64,000 nt of DNA from Propionicimonas sp020161015 (lineage in GTDB: Bacteria > Actinomycetota > Actinomycetes > Propionibacteriales > Propionibacteriaceae): contig NZ_CAXWGX010000004.1 of NCBI RefSeq assembly GCF_964266745.1, forward strand, positions 94,198 through 158,197. Reading direction: 5' to 3'. Each line of letters starts with the position of its first letter. The stretch's first letter is position 1. The notes under the pieces were generated by a model, which worked only from the letters and a program-made list of their open reading frames with translations, did no database searches and was not told the origin of the DNA. Below, piece by piece: positions 25,501-32,708 of this stretch. The position numbers and the translations under genes were made by a program.

Positions 25501-26296
25501 AGCCCCACATCATCAGGTACGTGGAGTCCCACCAGTCGCCGGACTCCGGCACGTCGGTCTGGTCGCCGAACACCTGCGGGCTGGCCACCGGCAGGTCGGC
25601 GTACCAGTCGTAGAACGACGTCATCGCGCCGCCGATGAGGTGGTTGAACCGGGTGCCGATCGCGTGGGAGACCATCGACATCGCTGGGATCGGCGAGAAC
25701 GACACGCACCGGTCGGGGCCGTAGGTGCCGATGGTGTGCACGTAGGACGCGGCAGCGATCTCCAGCGCCTCGTTCCACGAGATGCGTACCAGCCCGCCCT
25801 TGCCGCGCGCGGACTGGTAGCGCTTGCGGGTCTGTGGGTCGGAGGAGATCTCTGCGAAGGCGGCGACCGGGTCGCCGAGGCGGGCCTTCGCCTCGCGGTA
25901 GGCCTCCACCAGCACGCCGCGCCCGTAGGGGTAGCGGACGCGGGTGGGCGAGTAGGTGTACCAGGAGAAGGCCGCTCCGCGCGGGCAGCCGCGCGGCTCG
26001 TACTCGGGGCGGTCGGGGCCGGTGGTGGGGTAGTCGGTCTGCTGTGACTCCCAGGTGATGATGCCGTCCTTGACGTAGACCTTCCACGAGCACGACCCGG
26101 TGCAGTTCACGCCGTGCGTCGAACGGACCACCTTGTCATGACTCCAGCGGTCGCGGTAGAAGACGTCGCCCGAGCGCCCGCCCTCACGGAAGACCACGCG
26201 CCCGTCGGCGGTCTCCTCCCACTTGGTGAAGTACTTGCCGAGCGAGAGCAGGGCGTCGGCGGCCGGACCGTCCAGGTGCGCGCGCGGGGAGGTCAT
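22571..26296 (-). CDS. narG: Respiratory nitrate reductase alpha subunit (molybdopterin, FS0)
   Basis: The 1241-residue catalytic subunit reduces nitrate to nitrite on the cytoplasmic side. The FS0 cluster ligands are His61, Cys65, Cys69 and Cys104 (HGVNCTGSCSW ... RGCPRG). GDQTDVPES precedes the STYLMMWGSN segment, in the region that supplies the Asp ligand to molybdenum. There is no Tat signal, as expected for Nar in contrast to periplasmic Nap. It starts narGHJIK1K2, whose junctions all overlap or abut. No ribosome site precedes the ATG and a TAGCAT box lies 5 bases upstream, so the mRNA may be leaderless. Confidence 0.96.
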   Translation of the reverse strand: MTSPRAHLDGPAADALLSLGKYFTKWEETADGRVVFREGGRSGDVFYRDRWSHDKVVRSTHGVNCTGSCSWKVYVKDGIITWESQQTDYPTTGPDRPEYEPRGCPRGAAFSWYTYSPTRVRYPYGRGVLVEAYREAKARLGDPVAAFAEISSDPQTRKRYQSARGKGGLVRISWNEALEIAAASYVHTIGTYGPDRCVSFSPIPAMSMVSHAIGTRFNHLIGGAMTSFYDWYADLPVASPQVFGDQTDVPESGDWWDSTYLMMWGSNVPVTRTPDAHWMAEVRYRGTKVVTVSPDYADNVKFADEWLPAQAGTDAALAMAMGHVILKENYVERQVPFFTDYVRQYTDLPMLVTLVEHPDGHGLTAAKFLTAADLAASGTGRTPGQDDEFKTVLWDRATGAPAVPNGTMGHRYTETGKGNWNLDLGDLDPALSLLDVAGARAVELALPCFEDPRGEGTIVHRGVPAVRVGKHLVTTVLDLMLAQYNVGREGLPGTWPSGYDDVEAPYTPAWQAEITSVPAEACLRIAREFAKNSEDSQGRSMIIIGAGICHWFHADVTYRAIMALLMLTGCIGRNGGGWAHYVGQEKCRPMTGWFNLANALDWSRPPRTMIGTGYWYMHTDQWRTDGYSADRVKSPLSTGSLDGLHTADAIALSHRLGWMPFYPQFDRNPLDLADEAKAAVDAGEAATVGEWVASRLKDGTLASALEDIDAPVNWPRTMVVWRSNLFGSSAKGNEYFLKHLLGTGSNLMPNDHASEARPEVVNFREEAPEGKLDLLISADFRMTSTTLLSDLVFPAATWYEKYDLSSTDMHPFVHAFTPAIDPPWEAKSDFEFFTLLARAISRLAETHLGTRSDLVAVPLQHDTPGQVAQPGGHVYDWRGTHLPAVPGKNLPQLMVVERDYTAIADKLATVGPLADRLGFTVKNITYDMNEPVKRLAGLHGVMPTGAGAGRPAIDTDARFAEAILTCSGTTNGALATQGFHDLEAKTGRKLADLSEGQEERIITFAQTQASPQPVITSPEWSGSETGGRRYAAFTINTERLKPWHTLSGRMHFFLDHDWMIDAGEQLPTFRPPLDMTRAFGEPELGPTGEKAITVRYLTVHNKWSIHSEYQDNLFMLSLGRGGPQAWLSVADAASIGVADNDWIELTNANGVFVARAVVTHKLPDGICYVQHAQERTIDVPKSEATGKRGGIHNSVTRILVKPTHLIGAYAQLAYAFNYLGPTGVQRDIVSTVRRRSQEVTY

Positions 26297-26340
26297 GGCT
26301 CATGCTAACCAGCACGGAGCACTTTTCACGAAGTTTTCGG

Positions 26341-26359
26341 AAAAATCCCGGACGGGATT
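26341..26359 (-). terminator. Intrinsic terminator of moaA-moaD
   Basis: Read on the minus strand, AATCCC-gtcc-GGGATT is followed directly by further Ts (GGGATTTTTCC), a classic stem, tetraloop and U-tract. It lies 19 bases after the moaD stop and before narG, so the cofactor genes and nar have separate transcripts. The region 26297-26350 is unusually AT-rich and should also hold the narG promoter. Confidence 0.65.
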
Positions 26360-26377
26360 CCGGACGCTGCCGTGCGG

Positions 26378-26617
26378 CTACCCGCCGGCGAACGGCGGCA
26401 GGACGTCCACCCTTGCCGAGCGGGAGATCCGGGTGTCGGGCTCGCGCACCGGAGCGCCGTCCACGAGCAGGGAGCAGCACCCGAGGACGGCGGCGAGGGC
26501 GTCCTCTCCGCGGCTGAGCCGGCCCAGCAGTTCCGCGGCCGTGAGGCCGTCCTCGTCCAGCTCGGCGGTGGTCGTGCCGGCCGCGTCCGCAGCCCCGGCG
26601 TAGAAGGTGATCTGCAC
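26378..26617 (-). CDS. moaD: Molybdopterin synthase small subunit
   Basis: The 79-residue ubiquitin-like protein ends in the required double glycine (VLPPFAGG), which is thiocarboxylated to carry sulfur. It starts with GTG three bases after moaA, whose last codons hold the GGAGG ribosome site. It works with MoaE (31480) to turn cyclic pyranopterin monophosphate into molybdopterin, and is activated by the MoeB-like protein at 30216. Confidence 0.9.
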   Translation of the reverse strand: MQITFYAGAADAAGTTTAELDEDGLTAAELLGRLSRGEDALAAVLGCCSLLVDGAPVREPDTRISRSARVDVLPPFAGG

Positions 26618-26620
26618 GGT

Positions 26621-27655
26621 TCAGCCTCCGATCGAACTCATGGTGCGGGCGGGTGGACGGAAGCCGGGGCTGTCGATCCCGTGCCCGGCGGCCTTGGCGC
26701 GGTGGGCGCCCAGCCACAACCGGGCCAGCTCGACGTCGTCCGCCCCGTCGCGAAGGGGCGTGCGCAGGTCGGTCTCGGTGCGGCTGAACAGGCAGGTGCG
26801 CAGTTGCCCGTCCGCGGTGAGGCGGGTGCGGTCGCAGTCTCCGCAGAACGGCGCGGTGACCGACGCGATCACGCCGATGCGTCCGGCGGGGTGCCCGGGG
26901 GCCGCGGCGACGCGCCACTCCTGCGCCGGGGCGGCGCCGCGCCCGTCGATCGGTGTGAGGGTGAAGGCCGTCCGGAGGGCGTCCAGGATCTCGGCGGCCG
27001 GGACCATCGTGCTGCGGTCCCACCCGTGCTCCGGGCCGAGGGGCATCTGCTCGATGAACCGGAGCCGGTACCCGTGCTCGATGCAGAACCGCGCCAGGGG
27101 CACGACGTCCTGCTCGTTCGCACCCCGCATCACCACCGTGTTCACCTTCACCGGGTGCAGGCCCGCGGCGTCGGCGGCGGCGAGCCCGCCCAGCACGTCG
27201 TCCAGGCGGTCGCGCCGGGCCAGGGCGGCGTACCGCGTCCGGTCGAGCGAGTCCAGCGAGACGTTGACCCGGCCCAGGCCGGCGCCGGCCAGGGATGCGG
27301 CTCGCCGGTCGAGGCCGATCCCGTTCGTGGTCAGGGAGGTCTCCGGCGGGACACCCTCGTCGGTGCGCAGCCCGGTGGCGGCGGCGACGATGCCGGCGAG
27401 TCCGGGGCGCAGGAGCGGCTCGCCGCCGGTGAAGCGCACCTTGCGGACGCCGAGCAGGTGCACGGCCACGCCCACGAGGCGGGCCACTTCTTCGTCGGTG
27501 AGGATGTCGCGGCCGGGCAGCCACGGCAGGCCCTCGGCCGGCATGCAGTAGGTGCACCGCAGGTTGCAGCGGTCGGTCAGTGACACCCGCAGGTCACGCG
27601 CGACCCGTCCGTGGGCATCGCTGAGCGTGCCCAGCGGCAGGACGGCGGTCGGCAC
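26621..27655 (-). CDS. moaA: GTP 3',8-cyclase
   Basis: The 344-residue radical-SAM enzyme has the N-terminal CxxxCxxC at Cys30, Cys34 and Cys37 (LTDRCNLRCTYCMPAEG). The second 4Fe-4S site that binds GTP is at Cys271, Cys274 and Cys288 (CGDCDRTRL ... LRTC). The C terminus ends in the Gly-Gly essential for MoaA. It makes 3',8-cyclo-GTP, the first step of cofactor synthesis. The start is GTG at 27655. It diverges from the regulator at 27778, with a palindrome between them. Confidence 0.95.
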   Translation of the reverse strand: MPTAVLPLGTLSDAHGRVARDLRVSLTDRCNLRCTYCMPAEGLPWLPGRDILTDEEVARLVGVAVHLLGVRKVRFTGGEPLLRPGLAGIVAAATGLRTDEGVPPETSLTTNGIGLDRRAASLAGAGLGRVNVSLDSLDRTRYAALARRDRLDDVLGGLAAADAAGLHPVKVNTVVMRGANEQDVVPLARFCIEHGYRLRFIEQMPLGPEHGWDRSTMVPAAEILDALRTAFTLTPIDGRGAAPAQEWRVAAAPGHPAGRIGVIASVTAPFCGDCDRTRLTADGQLRTCLFSRTETDLRTPLRDGADDVELARLWLGAHRAKAAGHGIDSPGFRPPARTMSSIGG

Positions 27656-27688
27656 CCGGTGCTCCCAACGGTCGGTGTCGCCTGCACA

Positions 27689-27705
27689 GTAACCCGATTA
27701 GTTAC
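27689..27705. promoter_or_regulatory. Palindrome between moaA and the divergent regulator
   Basis: GTAAC-ccgatta-GTTAC lies 34 bases from the moaA start and 73 from the regulator start. A minus-strand TACTGT overlapping it could be the moaA -10 box. It is a natural candidate operator for the Cys-containing HTH protein encoded next door. A weaker GGAA-acgg-TTCC symmetry follows at 27718. Confidence 0.45.
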
Positions 27706-27777
27706 GAGTTTCTAGTGGAAACGGTTCCGGGCGTGCGGGATCATGGGTACCCACGGTGCCGGTGCGAGGAGGATCCG

Positions 27778-28437
27778 ATGAGCGAGGGCGTGGCGGTACG
27801 CCTGGGGCCCACCCGCGCGGAGGTGCTCGACCACCTCCGGACCACCGGAGGGCCCGTGGACGTCGCGGAGGTGTCGGCAGCCGTCGGCCTCCACCCCAAC
27901 ACGACCCGCTTCCACCTCGACGCGCTGGTCGAGGCGGGCCTGGTGGCCCGCGAGACGGAGGCGCGCCGTCGCCCCGGTCGCCCCCGGGTGCTCTACCGCG
28001 CCGCGCCGGGCCACCGCGCCAATCGCTACCAGGATCTCGCCGCGGCCATGGTCAGGCACTTCGCCGGGGGTGTCGAGGACCGCGGGGCGCACGCCGTCCT
28101 CGCCGGCGAGGCGTGGGGTGCGGAACTGCGCGCCGAGCAGGAGCGCGCCGGCGCCCTGCCGCCGCTGGAGCGGGTGGTCGGCAGCCTCGACGCCCTCGGC
28201 TACGCCCCCACCCTGCTGCCCGGCCCGGACACCGTGGTGCAGCTGCGCCCCTGCCCCTACCTCGACCTCGCCGACGACGACCCGGAGGTGGTCTGCCAGC
28301 TCCACCTCGGGCTCGTGCGTGGGCTGATCGGGCCGGGCGAGGGCTGGACGGTGACCGCCATCGAGCCGTGGGCCACCCCCGCCACCTGCCTGGTGCGCCT
28401 CGCGCCCGTCCCCGAGGTCGCCGCGGCCGATGCGTGA
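27778..28437 (+). CDS. SufR/COG2345-like HTH regulator with a cysteine cluster
   Basis: The ATG at 27778 has a strong GAGGAGGA ribosome site and gives 219 residues. An N-terminal winged helix (LRTTGGPVDVAEVSAAVGLH, then RFHLDALVEAGLV, then a GRPR wing) is followed by a domain with three cysteines in RPCPYLDL, VVCQLHLGL and ATCLVRL. The C-x(~14)-C spacing recalls SufR-type regulators that bind an Fe-S cluster. The gene overlaps moeA by 8 bases and diverges from moaA, so it probably couples cofactor synthesis to iron-sulfur or oxygen status. Confidence 0.72.
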   Translation: MSEGVAVRLGPTRAEVLDHLRTTGGPVDVAEVSAAVGLHPNTTRFHLDALVEAGLVARETEARRRPGRPRVLYRAAPGHRANRYQDLAAAMVRHFAGGVEDRGAHAVLAGEAWGAELRAEQERAGALPPLERVVGSLDALGYAPTLLPGPDTVVQLRPCPYLDLADDDPEVVCQLHLGLVRGLIGPGEGWTVTAIEPWATPATCLVRLAPVPEVAAADA

Positions 28438-29638
28438 GCTGCTCGGGGTCGAGGAGTACCTCGACGAACTGCTCGTCCTGGTGCGCCCGGACGAGCGGTC
28501 GGAGGTGCTGCCGCTGGCCGCCGCCTTCGGGCGCGTGCTCGCCGCCGACGTGGCCGCGGCGGCGTCCGTCCCCGCCTTCGACAACTCTGCGATGGACGGC
28601 TACGCGGTCCGGTTCGCGGAGGTGGCCGGCGCTCCCGCGGTGCTGCGGGTGGTCGGTGACGTCCCGGCCGGCAGCGCGGACGACCCGGACGCCGGGCCGG
28701 GGGAGTGCGTGCGCATCATGACCGGGGCGCCGCTCCCTGCCTTCGCCGATACGGTCGTGCCCGTCGAGGACACCCGGGTGGAGGACGACGAGGTGTCCGT
28801 GCTGGCGCCGCCCGCCCGTCGGGGCGCGCACGTGCGCCGGGCCGGTGAGGACGTCGACGCCGGGGACCTCGTCGCCCCCGCCGGGGCGGCGCTCACCCCG
28901 GGCGTGGTGGGCGCGGTGGCCGCCGCAGGCGTCCGCACGGTCGCGGTGCGGCCGCGGCCGGTGGTGGCGGTGTGCGCGACCGGGGACGAGCTGGTCACCG
29001 ACGGGTCGGCGCTGCGGCGCGGTCAGGTGCACGAGTCCAACGCCCTCGCGCTGGCCGCGGCGCTCACCCGGGACGGGGCAGAGGTCGTCGCGGCCGCTCC
29101 GGTCGGCGACCGGCCCGCGGCCCTGGCGGCCCGGCTCGACGGCCTCGCCGCGTCCGGCTGTGCGCTGGTGGTGCTGACCGGCGGCGCGAGCGTGGGCGCC
29201 TACGACGTGGTGCGCGACGTGCTCACCGGCGCGGGCGGCACGTTCCGGCACGTCCGCGTGCAGCCCGGCAAGCCGCAGGGCTGGGCGTGGTGGCGCGGGG
29301 TGCCGGTGGTGTCGCTGCCGGGCAACCCGCTGTCGGCGTCCCTGAGCTACGAGCTGTTCGTCCGCCCGCTTGTCGACCGGATGCTCGGACGGCCCGGGCC
29401 GGGCTGGCTCCCTGCCGTGGCGGGGGCAGCGTGGACGTCGCCGCAGGGCCGCCGTCAGGTGGTGCCGGTCCTGCTCTCCGGCGAGGACGACGGCCGGCTG
29501 GTCGCCCGTCCGGCGCACCGGCGCGGATCGGCGTCGCACGTCGTCACCTCGCTGGCCGGGGCGGACGGGATCGCCGTCGTCGCAGAGGACGTCACGGCCG
29601 TCGAGCCGGGCGACGCGCTCCAGGTGAGGTGGCTGTGA
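28430..29638 (+). CDS. moeA: Molybdopterin molybdotransferase
   Basis: This 402-residue MoeA inserts molybdate into adenylated molybdopterin. The active-site loop PAFDNSAMDGYAVRF is intact, as are MTGAPLPAFADTVVPVEDT and the MPT-binding LTGGASVGAYDVVRDVL. Domain order (I-II, III, IV) and length are normal. Its start overlaps the regulator gene and its end overlaps mobA (GTGA). It should be compared with the degenerate MoeA relative at 39187. Confidence 0.94.
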   Translation: MRELLGVEEYLDELLVLVRPDERSEVLPLAAAFGRVLAADVAAAASVPAFDNSAMDGYAVRFAEVAGAPAVLRVVGDVPAGSADDPDAGPGECVRIMTGAPLPAFADTVVPVEDTRVEDDEVSVLAPPARRGAHVRRAGEDVDAGDLVAPAGAALTPGVVGAVAAAGVRTVAVRPRPVVAVCATGDELVTDGSALRRGQVHESNALALAAALTRDGAEVVAAAPVGDRPAALAARLDGLAASGCALVVLTGGASVGAYDVVRDVLTGAGGTFRHVRVQPGKPQGWAWWRGVPVVSLPGNPLSASLSYELFVRPLVDRMLGRPGPGWLPAVAGAAWTSPQGRRQVVPVLLSGEDDGRLVARPAHRRGSASHVVTSLAGADGIAVVAEDVTAVEPGDALQVRWL

Positions 29639-30222
29639 TCTTCGACGCCGTGGTGCTCGCCGGGGGACGCGGGTCGCGCCTGGGCGGGATCGACAAGCCG
29701 GCGGTGAGGATCGGTGGGCGCCGCCTGCTCGACATCGCCCTCTCCGCGGTCGCCGGGGCCCGCCGGGTGGTGGTCGTCGGCGACGCCGACGTGCCGTCCG
29801 GGGTGCTGCGCACCCGGGAGGACCCGCCGTTCGGCGGCCCGGTGGCCGCGCTGGACGCGGGTCTGGCCGCGCTGGGACGCGCGCACGGGCAGGCACCGTG
29901 GACGCTGGTGCTGGCCGCAGACCTGCCCGACGCGGAGGCCGCCGTGGCGACGCTGCTGGCGTCCCCGCCGTCCGACGACGAGGACGGCGCCTGCCTGGTG
30001 GACGACGACGGCCGCCTGCAGTGGCTGCTGGGGTGCTACCGGACCGCTGCGCTCGAGCGGCGGCTGGGGGAGCGGGGCGACCCTCCCCTGACCGCGATGC
30101 ACCGGCTGCTCGCCCCGCTGCGCCTGCGGGGCGTGGCCCGTGGCGCGGCGGTCGTCGACGACCTGGACACCCCGGAGGACGCCGCCCGCTGGGCGGGGCG
30201 CAGGGGAGCGGTGGAATGGTGA
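29635..30222 (+). CDS. mobA: MobA-like NTP transferase (molybdenum cofactor guanylyltransferase)
   Basis: The GTG at 29635 overlaps the moeA stop and gives 195 residues. VVLAGGRGSRLGGIDKPAV is the nucleotide-binding signature of MobA, and WTLVLAADLPDAEA matches the metal-binding aspartate region. MobA adds GMP to the molybdenum cofactor to make bis-MGD, the form used by NarG. Its place amid moeA and moeB supports this. The C-terminal part, LDTPEDAARW, is also typical. Confidence 0.9.
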   Translation: MIFDAVVLAGGRGSRLGGIDKPAVRIGGRRLLDIALSAVAGARRVVVVGDADVPSGVLRTREDPPFGGPVAALDAGLAALGRAHGQAPWTLVLAADLPDAEAAVATLLASPPSDDEDGACLVDDDGRLQWLLGCYRTAALERRLGERGDPPLTAMHRLLAPLRLRGVARGAAVVDDLDTPEDAARWAGRRGAVEW

Positions 30223-31007
30223 GGCTCGCCCCTCTCGTCGAGCCGGCCGGCGCGCTGTCCGCGTCCGACCGGGAGCGGTTCGCGCGGCACCTGCCGATCC
30301 CCGGGCTCGGCGAGCTCGCGCAGCGCAGGCTGCGCGCCGCCCGCATCTGCGTCGTGGGCGCCGGCGGGCTCGGCAGCCCCGCCCTGCTCTACCTCGCCGC
30401 TGCCGGTGTGGGCACCCTCGGGGTGGTGGACGCGGATGTCGTCGAGCTGGTGAACCTGCAGCGCCAGGTGCTGCACACCACCGGGGGGATCGGGACGCCG
30501 AAGGCGGCCAGCGCCGCGCGGCGGCTCGCCGAGCTCGACCCCGCCGTGCGCGTGGTGACCCACGAGCTGCGGCTGGACGAGGGCAACGCCCGGGAGGTGC
30601 TCGGCGGCTACGACCTCGTGCTCGACGCCGTGGACAACTACCCGACCCGCTACCTCATCAGCGACACCTGCGCCGAGCTGGGGATCCCTGTGGTGTGGGG
30701 TGCGGTGATGGTCACCCGCGCCCAGGTGAGCGTGTTCTGGAGCACCCCGCGTGGCGTGGGTGGGACGCTGCCCGGGATCACGCTGCGCGACCTCCACCCC
30801 GAGCCACCCGACCCGGCGACGTGGGTGACCGCGGCGGGGGTCGGGGTGCTCGGGTCGATGTGCGGCCAGGTCGGCGCGCTGATGGCGACCGAGGCGATCA
30901 AGCTGGTCACCGGGGCCGGCGATGTGCTGTTCGGCCGCATGCTGTACCTGGACACGATGAGCGCGACGGTCGCCACCGTGCCGCTGTCCCCGAGGAGGAC
31001 GACGTGA
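30216..31007 (+). CDS. moeB: MoeB/ThiF-type adenylyltransferase
   Basis: This 263-residue E1-like enzyme shows ICVVGAGGLGSPALLYLAAA as the ATP-binding glycine loop, VVDADVVELVNLQRQVLH and the DAVDNYPTRYL segment. It adenylates the C-terminal glycine of MoaD (or ThiS) for sulfur transfer. The start is the ATG at 30216, with a GGGGAG site; a GTG one codon later is possible. The paired CxxC zinc motifs of E. coli MoeB are not evident, and there is no C-terminal rhodanese domain, so a separate sulfur donor is needed. It overlaps mobA and moaC. Confidence 0.9.
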   Translation: MVRLAPLVEPAGALSASDRERFARHLPIPGLGELAQRRLRAARICVVGAGGLGSPALLYLAAAGVGTLGVVDADVVELVNLQRQVLHTTGGIGTPKAASAARRLAELDPAVRVVTHELRLDEGNAREVLGGYDLVLDAVDNYPTRYLISDTCAELGIPVVWGAVMVTRAQVSVFWSTPRGVGGTLPGITLRDLHPEPPDPATWVTAAGVGVLGSMCGQVGALMATEAIKLVTGAGDVLFGRMLYLDTMSATVATVPLSPRRTT

Positions 31008-31471
31008 GCGAGTTCACCCACCTGGACGCGGCGGGGCACGCCCGGATGGTCGACGTCAGCGGCAAGCAGGTGACCGCGCGCAGCGCAACCGCCGAGGGTC
31101 TCGTACGGTGCCCGCCGGCGGTGGTCGCAGCCCTGCGCGGCGGGGAGGTGCCCAAGGGCGACGTCCTGGCGGTCGCCAGGGTGGCCGGCATCGCCGCGGC
31201 GAAGCGGACGCCGGAGCTGCTCCCGCTGGCGCACGTGATCGGCGTCCACGGCGTCGAGGTGGACCTGGCCGTCACCGACGAGGGCGTGTCGATCGCGGCC
31301 ACCGTCCGCGCCGTCGACCGCACAGGCGTGGAGATGGAGGCCCTGACGGCGGTGTCCGTGGCCGCCCTCGCCGTCGTCGACATGGTGAAGGGCCTCGACA
31401 AGCGGGTCGAGATCGCCGGCGTCCGCCTGGTCGCGAAGGACGGGGGGCGGTCCGGCGCGTGGCGCCGCTGA
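31004..31471 (+). CDS. moaC: Cyclic pyranopterin monophosphate synthase
   Basis: The GTG at 31004, with AGGAGG upstream and GTGA overlap, gives 155 residues. MVDVSGKQVTARSATAEG carries the conserved N-terminal Lys/Arg, KRTPELLPLAHVIGVHGVEV replaces the usual LPLCHPL, and DMVKGLDK holds catalytic Asp and Lys. It rearranges 3',8-cyclo-GTP to cPMP, following MoaA. It is the last plus-strand gene of the cofactor operon and meets moaE tail to tail with 8 bases between. Confidence 0.93.
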   Translation: MSEFTHLDAAGHARMVDVSGKQVTARSATAEGLVRCPPAVVAALRGGEVPKGDVLAVARVAGIAAAKRTPELLPLAHVIGVHGVEVDLAVTDEGVSIAATVRAVDRTGVEMEALTAVSVAALAVVDMVKGLDKRVEIAGVRLVAKDGGRSGAWRR

Positions 31472-31479
31472 CCGGCCCC

Positions 31480-31911
31480 CTACAGGTTCGACCAGCGGTA
31501 GCTGCCGTCGTCCTCGAACTGCTGCTTCCAGACCGGGAGCTCCGCCTTCACCCGCTCGACCACGTCGGCGCAGACCGCGAAGGCGAGGCGGCGGTGCGGC
31601 GAGGAGACGGCGACCACGAACGCGTTCTCCCCCACCACCAGGTGGCCGGTGCGGTGCACCGCGGCCACCCGGCAGTCTCCCGCGGGGTCGGCGTCGGCGA
31701 GCGTGGTGGCAACGATCTCCGCGATGCGCGCGGGCGCGGACGGGTGGCAGGTGTAGTCGAGGGCGACGACGCGTCCGGCCGCCTGCGGGTCGTGGTCGCG
31801 GACGACCCCGACGAACAGCACGACCGCCCCGGCGTCGGGGCGGGCGACGAGGCGCGCGAGTTCTTCGGAGGTCACCGGGTGGTCGCGGACCTCCGCGAGC
31901 ACGACGGGCAT
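31480..31911 (-). CDS. moaE: Molybdopterin synthase catalytic subunit
   Basis: The 143-residue protein has VVLFVGVVRDHDPQAAGRVV near the N terminus, AAVHRTGHLVVGENAFVVAV in the middle and VKAELPVWKQQF with the catalytic lysine. With MoaD it adds two sulfurs to cPMP. The ATG shares a base with the mogA stop (TGATG), so mogA-moaE is a two-gene unit facing the main cofactor operon. Confidence 0.94.
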   Translation of the reverse strand: MPVVLAEVRDHPVTSEELARLVARPDAGAVVLFVGVVRDHDPQAAGRVVALDYTCHPSAPARIAEIVATTLADADPAGDCRVAAVHRTGHLVVGENAFVVAVSSPHRRLAFAVCADVVERVKAELPVWKQQFEDDGSYRWSNL

Positions 31912-32399
31912 CAGTGGTCACCACCCTGGAGCTGCTCGAGCAGGTGGGCGAGCAGGGGCAGGAGCACCTCGATGCCCTCTGCGGCGGCGCGGGGGCTGCC
32001 CGGGAGGTTCACGACCACGGCGCCGCCGGCCCCGTCCACGGCGTCGACCACCCCGGCGACGCCCCGGCTGAGCGCCGCGTGCGGGGATCGCGCCGCCCCG
32101 CGTGCGCGCAGCAGTTCCGCCACGCCGGGAAGGGTGCGGTCGAGGACGCCGCGCGTGCCCTCGGGTGTCCGGTCGCGCGGGCCGACGCCCGTGCCACCGG
32201 TGGTGAGGACGACGCGGTCGCCGGCGTCCAGCGCCTCGAGCAGCGCCGCGCGGACGCTCTCCTCTCCGTCCGGCACCACCACGCGCGACACGGCGTGGCC
32301 CGCCGCCTCGAGCGCGGCGACGAGGACCGGCCCGGACTCGTCCTCGCGCACGCCGGCCGCGCACCGGTCGGACACCGTGATCACCCGGCACCGTTCCAT
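31911..32399 (-). CDS. mogA: Molybdopterin adenylyltransferase, MogA/MoaB family
   Basis: The 162-residue protein starts at an ATG with AGGAGGTGG upstream. CRVITVSDRCAAGVREDESG, VVLTTGGTGVGPRDRTPEGT and VVVNLPGSPRAAAEGI are the canonical family motifs. It activates molybdopterin with AMP so that MoeA can insert molybdate. It pairs with moaE and is a paralogue of the MoaB-like protein at 16262. Confidence 0.92.
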   Translation of the reverse strand: MERCRVITVSDRCAAGVREDESGPVLVAALEAAGHAVSRVVVPDGEESVRAALLEALDAGDRVVLTTGGTGVGPRDRTPEGTRGVLDRTLPGVAELLRARGAARSPHAALSRGVAGVVDAVDGAGGAVVVNLPGSPRAAAEGIEVLLPLLAHLLEQLQGGDH

Positions 32400-32524
32400 C
32401 GCCACCTCCTGTCGACGCGACGACCGTACCCCGCTCGCCGCGTCCCTCGCTCGCCTCCCGTCCGCGACAACGCCCCATGTTCGATGGTCGGCCAGCCACG
32501 GACGTGACGGCCAGCATCCATGTT

Positions 32525-32592
32525 CGAGGGCCAGCCTTGCTGCCGAGGGCCAGCACCAGTGGACGAGCCCTCGGCCGAATGGCTGGTCCTCG
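32525..32592. repeat. Dispersed palindromic repeat, family 1, copy 2
   Basis: CGAGGGCCAGCC (32525-32536) pairs with GGCTGGTCCTCG (32581-32592), with one G-T wobble. Inside lies the conserved core block GAGGGCCAGCACC then GTGGACGAGCCCTCGG, shared with copies 3 and 4. Degenerate GGCCAGC pieces continue upstream from about 32490. This copy and the next occupy the 564-base gene-free stretch between mogA and tatA (32400-32963), which otherwise shows only the mogA and tatA promoter regions. Confidence 0.75.
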
Positions 32593-32708
32593 GCGTGCTG
32601 GGCCCGGACGAGGGCCCGCGCGTCCGAGCCGTCGTGCGGGGGGACGATGACCGGCGCCGGCAGGTGAGAACCGCCGTTGCGCGTCCCTCTTCGCGACGCC
32701 TCGTCCCG

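Noticed and set aside
22622..26047. A 1141-codon open frame on the plus strand opposite narG
   Set aside because: It is an antisense shadow: the encoded sequence is Gly/Arg/Val/His-rich low-complexity protein without motifs, whereas the minus strand encodes an unmistakable NarG.
26297..26377. FNR/CRP box for narG
   Set aside because: CGTGAAAAGT has one half-like element but no second TCAC(A) half at the right distance.
27656..27777. Molybdenum-cofactor riboswitch upstream of moaA
   Set aside because: The leader available is too short and no multi-stem structure could be drawn; the visible element is a protein-type palindrome.
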